DNA of 5,486 nucleotides from Acidimicrobiia bacterium (lineage in GTDB: Bacteria; Actinomycetota; Acidimicrobiia; IMCC26256). A program made the position numbers and the translations under genes. Numbering within the stretch: position 1 is the first letter of the stretch; the number at the start of each line of letters is the position of its first letter. The notes beneath the pieces are model-generated. The model did no database searches. It was not told where the DNA came from and saw only the letters and a list, made by a program, of their open reading frames with translations. Of this stretch, positions 1 to 5,486 are shown piece by piece. The stretch spans positions 1-5,486 of the forward strand of contig JALRDW010000206.1 of NCBI GenBank assembly GCA_023262065.1. The letters are read 5' to 3'.

Positions 1-26
1 CGATGGTGGCGGCGCTGCGCGCCTGA
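1..26 (+). CDS. Possible 3' end of an upstream gene (only the last codons)
   Basis: In the third forward frame the window opens with codons reading M-V-A-A-L-R-A and then TGA at 24-26. All seven codons end in G or C, as in the other genes here, and the stop falls five bases before the stop of the leftward frame at 31, a plausible convergent arrangement. Seven residues cannot identify a product. The call rests only on codon bias and position, so it may be chance in GC-rich DNA. Confidence 0.2.
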
Positions 27-30
27 ACAT

Positions 31-216
31 TCAGTTGCCTGCGTCCGGCCCGAGGTAGGGGCCGAACGCGCGGCTGTGCCGCGCCTCGAAGCCCTCACCA
101 TCCCGCAGCAGCATGTAGACCGCGAGCCCTTCCCGTTCGGCGAGGGCCCGCCGCGCGGCGGCGTCCCTGCCGTCGATCCAACCGCCGGGCGCGCCGCGCG
201 GCGAGCCCGATCGCAT
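31..216 (-). CDS. Unrecognised short leftward frame, possibly the C-terminal part of a truncated gene
   Basis: The frame runs leftward from an ATG at 216-214 to TGA at 33-31, about 61 residues; it stays open further right into uvrA. The C-terminal part looks like real protein: a stretch around [18 protein letters not shown], then a hydrophobic [10 protein letters not shown] strand-like segment, and an end of [16 protein letters not shown]. Third positions are GC-rich, but this is weak evidence because the leftward third positions coincide with the third positions of the extended uvrA frame. I do not recognise a family. Before the ATG there is only a weak GGA and no convincing ribosome binding site, and the frame collides with the region coding the UvrA N-terminus. 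It could be a small gene, the tail of a gene whose front was lost at a junction near 190-215, or an antisense artefact. Confidence 0.35.
   Translation of the reverse strand: MRSGSPRGAPGGWIDGRDAAARRALAEREGLAVYMLLRDGEGFEARHSRAFGPYLGPDAGN
150..203. repeat. Direct repeat of an 11-base GC palindromic unit
   Basis: The 11-mer GCCGCGCGGCG occurs at 150-160 and again at 193-203, 43 bases apart; its first ten bases form a perfect palindrome. Such units are difficult for polymerases and assemblers and are natural sites for slippage or misjoining. The second copy lies exactly where the uvrA homology begins and where the leftward frame loses credibility. In DNA this rich in G and C, recurrence by chance remains possible. 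Confidence 0.5.
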
Positions 217-286
217 CAGCGTCCGGGGCGCCCGTGAGCACAACCTCCGGGGCATCGACGTCGACCTGCCCCGGGACCGCCTCGTC
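203..286 (+). other. uvrA: 5' segment of uvrA coding sequence without a standard start codon
   Basis: Read in the uvrA frame, these 28 codons give [16 protein letters not shown] followed by [13 protein letters not shown]. This is the conserved UvrA N-terminus (the family usually reads Ile-x-Val-x-Gly-Ala-Arg-x-His-Asn-Leu before the first Walker A loop). The copy of this motif before the second ATPase half, [16 protein letters not shown] at residues ~593-608, confirms the frame. Going upstream, the frame stays open back to a TAG at 116-118, yet it contains no ATG, GTG or TTG. The only near-start codon is CTG at 167, which has a poor ribosome binding site. Translation must begin at an unusual codon, or the 5' end is altered by mutation, sequence error or misassembly. 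Confidence 0.85.
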
Positions 287-3051
<2,765 letters not shown>

Positions 3052-3055
<4 letters not shown>

Positions 3056-3777
3056 CGACGGAGCGGTTCGCCGCCTGGTCGGAGCACGCGGGTTGGTGGC
3101 AGGACGGTTTCACGGACGGGGCCGACCCCGAGTACGTGGAGCAGATCCTGCCGATCGTCGCCGAACACCTCCGGGGGTCCGCGCACGTCCTCGACGTCGG
3201 GTGCGGTGAGGGTCAACTCGCCCGCCGGGCCGCCGCGGTCGGCGCCCGGGTGGTAGGCCTCGACCCGATCGAGGCCCAGATCGAGCTCGCAACCGCTCGG
3301 GCGGGTGGGCCCGTGTACCTGCGCGGGGATGCGATCCACCTGCCGTTCGCGCCGCAGACCTTCGACGCGGTGGTGGCCTGCCTCGTCTTCGAGCACCTCG
3401 AGGAGCCGGACGACGCGATCGCCGAAGTGGCGCGGGTGCTCGCACCGGGTGGTCGCTTCCTGTTCCTCCTGAACCACCCGTTGCTGCAGGCCCCCGGGAG
3501 CGGATGGATCGACGACCACATCCTCGAGGAGCAGTACTGGCGTGTCGGCGCGTACCTCACCGAGAGCGTGGTCGACGAGGAGATGGAACCCGGCGTGGTG
3601 CTGCCCTTCGTGCACCGACCGCTGAGCCGGTACGTCAACGCCATGGCCGACCACGGACTGCTCGTCGATCGCATGATCGAACCGCCGCCGCCGCCCGGGT
3701 TCCTCGAACGCGCGCCCGGTTACGCCGAGGCCGCCGAGTTCCCGCGGCTCCTCGTGCTGCGCGCCGTCCGGACCTGA
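3052..3777 (+). CDS. Class I SAM-dependent methyltransferase, substrate unknown
   Basis: A 241-residue, probably soluble cytoplasmic enzyme of the Methyltransf_11/UbiE-like type that would transfer a methyl group from S-adenosylmethionine. Motif I, the glycine-rich SAM loop, is VLDVGCGEG at 46-54. The acidic residue expected after strand 2 is D71 in VVGLDP, and GDAIHLPF at 92-99 carries the Asp (D93) expected near the adenine. The strand-4 segment [16 protein letters not shown] at 104-119 and [13 protein letters not shown] at 131-143 complete the fold. The C-terminal half (about 150-230) is probably the substrate cap; it includes E210 followed by five prolines. The GTG start overlaps the uvrA stop by four bases (GTGA) and has a GAGGG site six bases upstream, so it is probably co-transcribed and coupled with uvrA. 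This does not prove a repair role: no DNA-, rRNA- or protein-methylase signature is visible, so small-molecule substrates remain possible. Confidence 0.9.
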
Positions 3778-3782
3778 CCGGC

Positions 3783-3801
3783 GCCGGCCGCCCCGGCCGG
3801 C
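3783..3801. terminator. GC-rich hairpin between convergent genes, possible bidirectional terminator
   Basis: GCCGGCC at 3783-3789 pairs perfectly with GGCCGGC at 3795-3801 around a five-base loop, filling the 24-base gap between the methyltransferase stop and the nadA stop. There is no T-run on either side, so a classical intrinsic terminator is not shown. Hairpins without a U-tract are often proposed as terminators in high-GC actinobacteria, and the position favours that reading. Confidence 0.55.
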
Positions 3802-4893
3802 TCAGGTGATGTCGAGCATGCGCTGCAGCGCGACCCGGGCCCAAGCGGCGGTGTCGGGATCGACGTGGATCTCATTCACCGGTTCGCCGGCCACGAGCTG
3901 TTCGAGGCACCACGCGAGGTGAGGCGCGTCGATCCGGAACATCGTGGAGCAGGGGCACACGAGCGGGTCGAGCGACACGACGGTGCGGTCGGGGTGCTCG
4001 GCGGCGAGGCGCTGGACCATGTGGATCTCGGTCCCGACGCCGAAGATCGAACCAGCGGGAGCGGCCGCGACCCACTCGAGGATGCGCTCGGTGGATCCGG
4101 TGCGGTCGGCGAGTGCCACGACCTCGTGCGCGCACTCGGGGTGCACGATCACCTCACCGCCCGGGTACTGCTCCCGGAACGCCTCCACGTGCTCCGGGGT
4201 GAATCGCTGGTGCACCGAGCACCAGCCCCGCCAGAGCAGCAGGGTCGCGGCGCGGATCTCGTCCTCGGTCAGGCCACCCTGCTCGCGGCGCGGATCCCAG
4301 AGTAGCATGCGGTCCTCGGTGAACCCCATGTCGAACCCGGTGTTGCGACCGAGGTGCTGGTCGGGGAAGAACAGGACGCGATCGCCCCGATCGAGAGCCC
4401 ACTCCAGGACGGCACGTGCGTTCGACGAGGTGCAGACCGCACCCCCGTGTCGTCCGACGAACGCCTTGATGGCAGCGGACGAGTTCATGTAGGTGATCGG
4501 GACGACCCGATCGATGTCGACGACCGCGGCGAGCGACTCCCAGGCCTCCTCGACCTGCTCGAGATCGGCCATGTCGGCCATCGAGCATCCGGCGTTGAGG
4601 TCCGGCAGGATGACCCGCTGGTGGTCACCCGTGAGGACGTCGGCGGACTCGGCCATGAAGTGCACACCGCAGAACACGATGTCCGTGGCGTCGCTGTCCG
4701 CGGCGAAGCGGGCGAGGCGGAACGAGTCGCCACGTGCATCGGCCCAGCGGATCACCTCGTCCCGCTGGTAGTGGTGTCCGAGGATCACCACTCGCCCGGC
4801 GAGGTCGGCCCGGGCCTCCTCGATCCAGCGCGCGAGCTCGTCGGGGGTCGCACGGGTGTAGCGGTCCGGCAGGGGAGCCTGGAGTCGCAGCAT
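3802..4893 (-). CDS. nadA: Quinolinate synthase (NadA)
   Basis: NadA condenses iminoaspartate (made by NadB) with dihydroxyacetone phosphate to give quinolinate, the precursor of NAD, using an oxygen-sensitive [4Fe-4S] cluster. The 363-residue protein carries the family landmarks: ILGHHYQ at 37-43, FCGVHFMAE at 74-82, [11 protein letters not shown] at 97-107 with cluster ligand C103, [10 protein letters not shown] at 135-144, CTSSNA at 154-159, [10 protein letters not shown] at 176-185, HPEC at 251-254 with ligand C254, GTE at 287-289, and [14 protein letters not shown] at 308-321 with ligand C313. All three ligand cysteines are present, so the enzyme should be active. The ATG at 4893-4891 is chosen because GAAGGG lies eight bases upstream and family similarity begins just after it; the frame stays open upstream without similarity. 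nadB and nadC are not in the window, which is unlike the common nadABC operon. It is convergent with the methyltransferase gene and divergent from uvrC. Confidence 0.97.
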   Translation of the reverse strand: MLRLQAPLPDRYTRATPDELARWIEEARADLAGRVVILGHHYQRDEVIRWADARGDSFRLARFAADSDATDIVFCGVHFMAESADVLTGDHQRVILPDLNAGCSMADMADLEQVEEAWESLAAVVDIDRVVPITYMNSSAAIKAFVGRHGGAVCTSSNARAVLEWALDRGDRVLFFPDQHLGRNTGFDMGFTEDRMLLWDPRREQGGLTEDEIRAATLLLWRGWCSVHQRFTPEHVEAFREQYPGGEVIVHPECAHEVVALADRTGSTERILEWVAAAPAGSIFGVGTEIHMVQRLAAEHPDRTVVSLDPLVCPCSTMFRIDAPHLAWCLEQLVAGEPVNEIHVDPDTAAWARVALQRMLDIT

Positions 4894-4901
4894 GGATTCG
4901 G

Positions 4902-4907
4902 CCCTTC
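4902..4907 (-). promoter_or_regulatory. nadA: Ribosome binding site of nadA
   Basis: Leftward GAAGGG eight bases before the ATG at 4893. It decides the start within a frame that is open far upstream. Confidence 0.7.
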
Positions 4908-4914
4908 GGCGCAG

Positions 4915-4978
4915 GATCCCGGTGGAGGCCGGCGGGGACAGCCTGGTCGCCCACCGCGGGGTTGTCGGCCCCGGGATC
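4915..4978 (-). repeat. Inverted repeat in the nadA leader, possible structured 5' leader
   Basis: GATCCCGG at 4915-4922 is the reverse complement of CCGGGATC at 4971-4978. Directly inside, GGCCG at 4927-4931 can pair with CGGCC at 4966-4970, giving a 13-pair stem with a four-base bulge closing a ~34-base loop. It ends 21 bases before the nadA start codon on the transcript side. GC-rich DNA makes such pairings easily, and I recognise no known riboswitch. Confidence 0.35.
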
Positions 4979-5026
4979 TCGTTGATGTGGCCGGGTACCA
5001 GGCCGGCCCCTGCAGTGTAGCGGCGG

Positions 5027-5060
5027 GTCGGACATTCTCCCGAGCGGTGCGGGGTCCGAC
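5027..5060. repeat. Inverted repeat GTCGGAC / GTCCGAC upstream of uvrC
   Basis: GTCGGAC at 5027-5033 and GTCCGAC at 5054-5060 are exact reverse complements, separated by 20 bases (arm centres 27 bases apart). The right arm is shared with the tighter hairpin at 5053-5070, so the two structures exclude each other in RNA. As DNA, they could be two half-sites. Confidence 0.45.
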
Positions 5061-5070
5061 GCCTCGGACC
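5053..5070. promoter_or_regulatory. Perfect 7-bp inverted repeat just upstream of the uvrC ribosome binding site
   Basis: GGTCCGA at 5053-5059, loop CGCC, TCGGACC at 5064-5070. It ends nine bases before the uvrC ribosome binding site. It could be an operator for a dimeric repressor or an RNA hairpin affecting uvrC expression; its sequence does not match a LexA box that I know. Confidence 0.5.
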
Positions 5071-5079
5071 ACCTTCCGC

Positions 5080-5084
5080 GAGGA
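5080..5084 (+). promoter_or_regulatory. uvrC: Ribosome binding site of uvrC
   Basis: GAGGA seven bases before GTG 5092. It favours this start over the in-frame GTG at 5047 and over the out-of-frame ATG at 5084. Confidence 0.75.
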
Positions 5085-5091
5085 TGACGGG

Positions 5092-5486
5092 GTGCTCGAA
5101 CGCCCGCCCGCCTCGTCGATCCCGGACGCCCCCGGTTCGTACCAGTTCAGGGATCGCGACGGGCGCGTCATCTACGTCGGCAAGGCGAAGAGCCTGCGGA
5201 GCCGGGTCGGCTCGTACTTCGCGCGGCCCGACACCCTGCACCAGCGGACCCGGCAGATGGTGGAGACCGCCACGAGTGTCGAGTGGATCGAGGTCCGCAA
5301 CGAGGTCGAGGCGCTGTTCCTCGAACACAACCTCATCAAGGCCCACCACCCGAGGTTCAACATCGACCTCAAGGACGACAAGTCGTACCCGTACCTCGCG
5401 GTCTCGCTCGACGAGGAGTTTCCGCGGCTCTACTTCACCCGCGAACGCCATCGCAAGGACCGTCGCTACTTCGGCCCGTACTCGTC
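5092..5486 (+). CDS. uvrC: UvrABC system protein C, N-terminal part (cut by window end)
   Basis: UvrC makes both incisions around a lesion after UvrA hands the site to UvrB. The 131 codons visible cover the N-terminal GIY-YIG nuclease domain, which makes the 3' cut: [10 protein letters not shown] at 10-19 (the GIY strand, with Y17), [17 protein letters not shown] at 27-43 (the YIG strand Y28-V29-G30, with R38 and Y42 in the positions of conserved catalytic residues), and [14 protein letters not shown] at 70-83 containing the conserved acidic residues expected to bind metal. DKSYPYLAV at 97-105 and RYFGPYS near the edge are also typical UvrC. The UvrB-binding UVR motif and the C-terminal RNase H-like nuclease would lie beyond the window. 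GTG 5092 gives the usual short UvrC N-terminus and has GAGGA seven bases upstream. It is divergent from nadA and on the same strand as uvrA. Confidence 0.96.
   Translation, partial: MLERPPASSIPDAPGSYQFRDRDGRVIYVGKAKSLRSRVGSYFARPDTLHQRTRQMVETATSVEWIEVRNEVEALFLEHNLIKAHHPRFNIDLKDDKSYPYLAVSLDEEFPRLYFTRERHRKDRRYFGPYS

Larger units (their letters stand above)
4894..5091. promoter_or_regulatory. Divergent intergenic region between nadA and uvrC
   Basis: This 198-base spacer should contain the promoters of both genes. On the leftward strand the best -10 candidate is TACACT at 5019-5014 (four of six consensus bases at the important positions), but no good -35 lies 16-18 bases upstream; if used it would give a nadA leader of about 110 bases. 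For uvrC I see no convincing -35/-10 pair; TTGATG at 4982 resembles a -35 but has no suitable -10. The spacer also contains the inverted repeats listed separately. I find no LexA-type GAAC-N4-GTTC box. Confidence 0.5.

Noticed and set aside
23..34. Small palindrome CTGAA-CA-TTCAG as a terminator
   Set aside because: Five pairs with a two-base loop cannot form a stable hairpin; it simply reflects the two facing stop codons.
5047..5091. Longer uvrC starting at the in-frame GTG 5047
   Set aside because: No ribosome binding site at a proper distance, and the extra residues run across the inverted repeat; GTG 5092 has GAGGA seven bases upstream and gives the usual N-terminus.
4894..5091. SOS (LexA) operator in front of uvrC
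   Set aside because: No GAAC-N4-GTTC-like palindrome was found; the palindromes present have a GGTCCGA core instead.
4894..5451. Upstream extension of the nadA frame through the spacer and uvrC
   Set aside because: Nothing NadA-like precedes the ATG at 4893, that ATG has a good ribosome binding site, and the extension runs antisense to uvrC.

Overview
This is a GC-rich stretch (mostly G/C third codon positions, several GTG starts) that looks like a chromosomal housekeeping region of an actinobacterium. The style of the UvrA, NadA and UvrC proteins would suit a deep-branching actinobacterial lineage such as Acidimicrobiia, but that placement is an inference from general appearance. There is no sign of mobile elements, CRISPR arrays, rRNA or tRNA genes.

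Layout. Positions 1-26 may be the last codons of a rightward gene. Positions 31 to about 216 hold a short leftward reading frame with protein-like composition but no recognised family. From about 203 to 3055 lies uvrA, encoding the damage-recognition ATPase of nucleotide excision repair. It is complete except that the first ~28 codons have no ATG, GTG or TTG in frame. At 3052 a class I SAM-dependent methyltransferase gene follows, with its GTG start overlapping the uvrA stop (GTGA), so the two are almost certainly co-transcribed. Its stop lies 24 bases from the stop of the convergent gene nadA (quinolinate synthase, leftward, 3802-4893), and a 7-bp GC hairpin sits in that gap. A 198-base divergent spacer separates nadA from uvrC (rightward, starting at 5092 and cut by the window end), which encodes the excision nuclease that acts after UvrA/UvrB.

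Function. UvrA and UvrC belong to the same repair pathway and are on the same strand, but here they are separated by a methyltransferase gene of unknown substrate and by the NAD-biosynthesis gene nadA. The two points most worth checking are the missing uvrA start, which coincides with an apparently truncated opposite-strand frame and GC-rich palindromic repeats, and a set of three related 7-base arms upstream of uvrC that can form two mutually exclusive hairpins or act as operator half-sites. I see no clearly novel multi-gene system.
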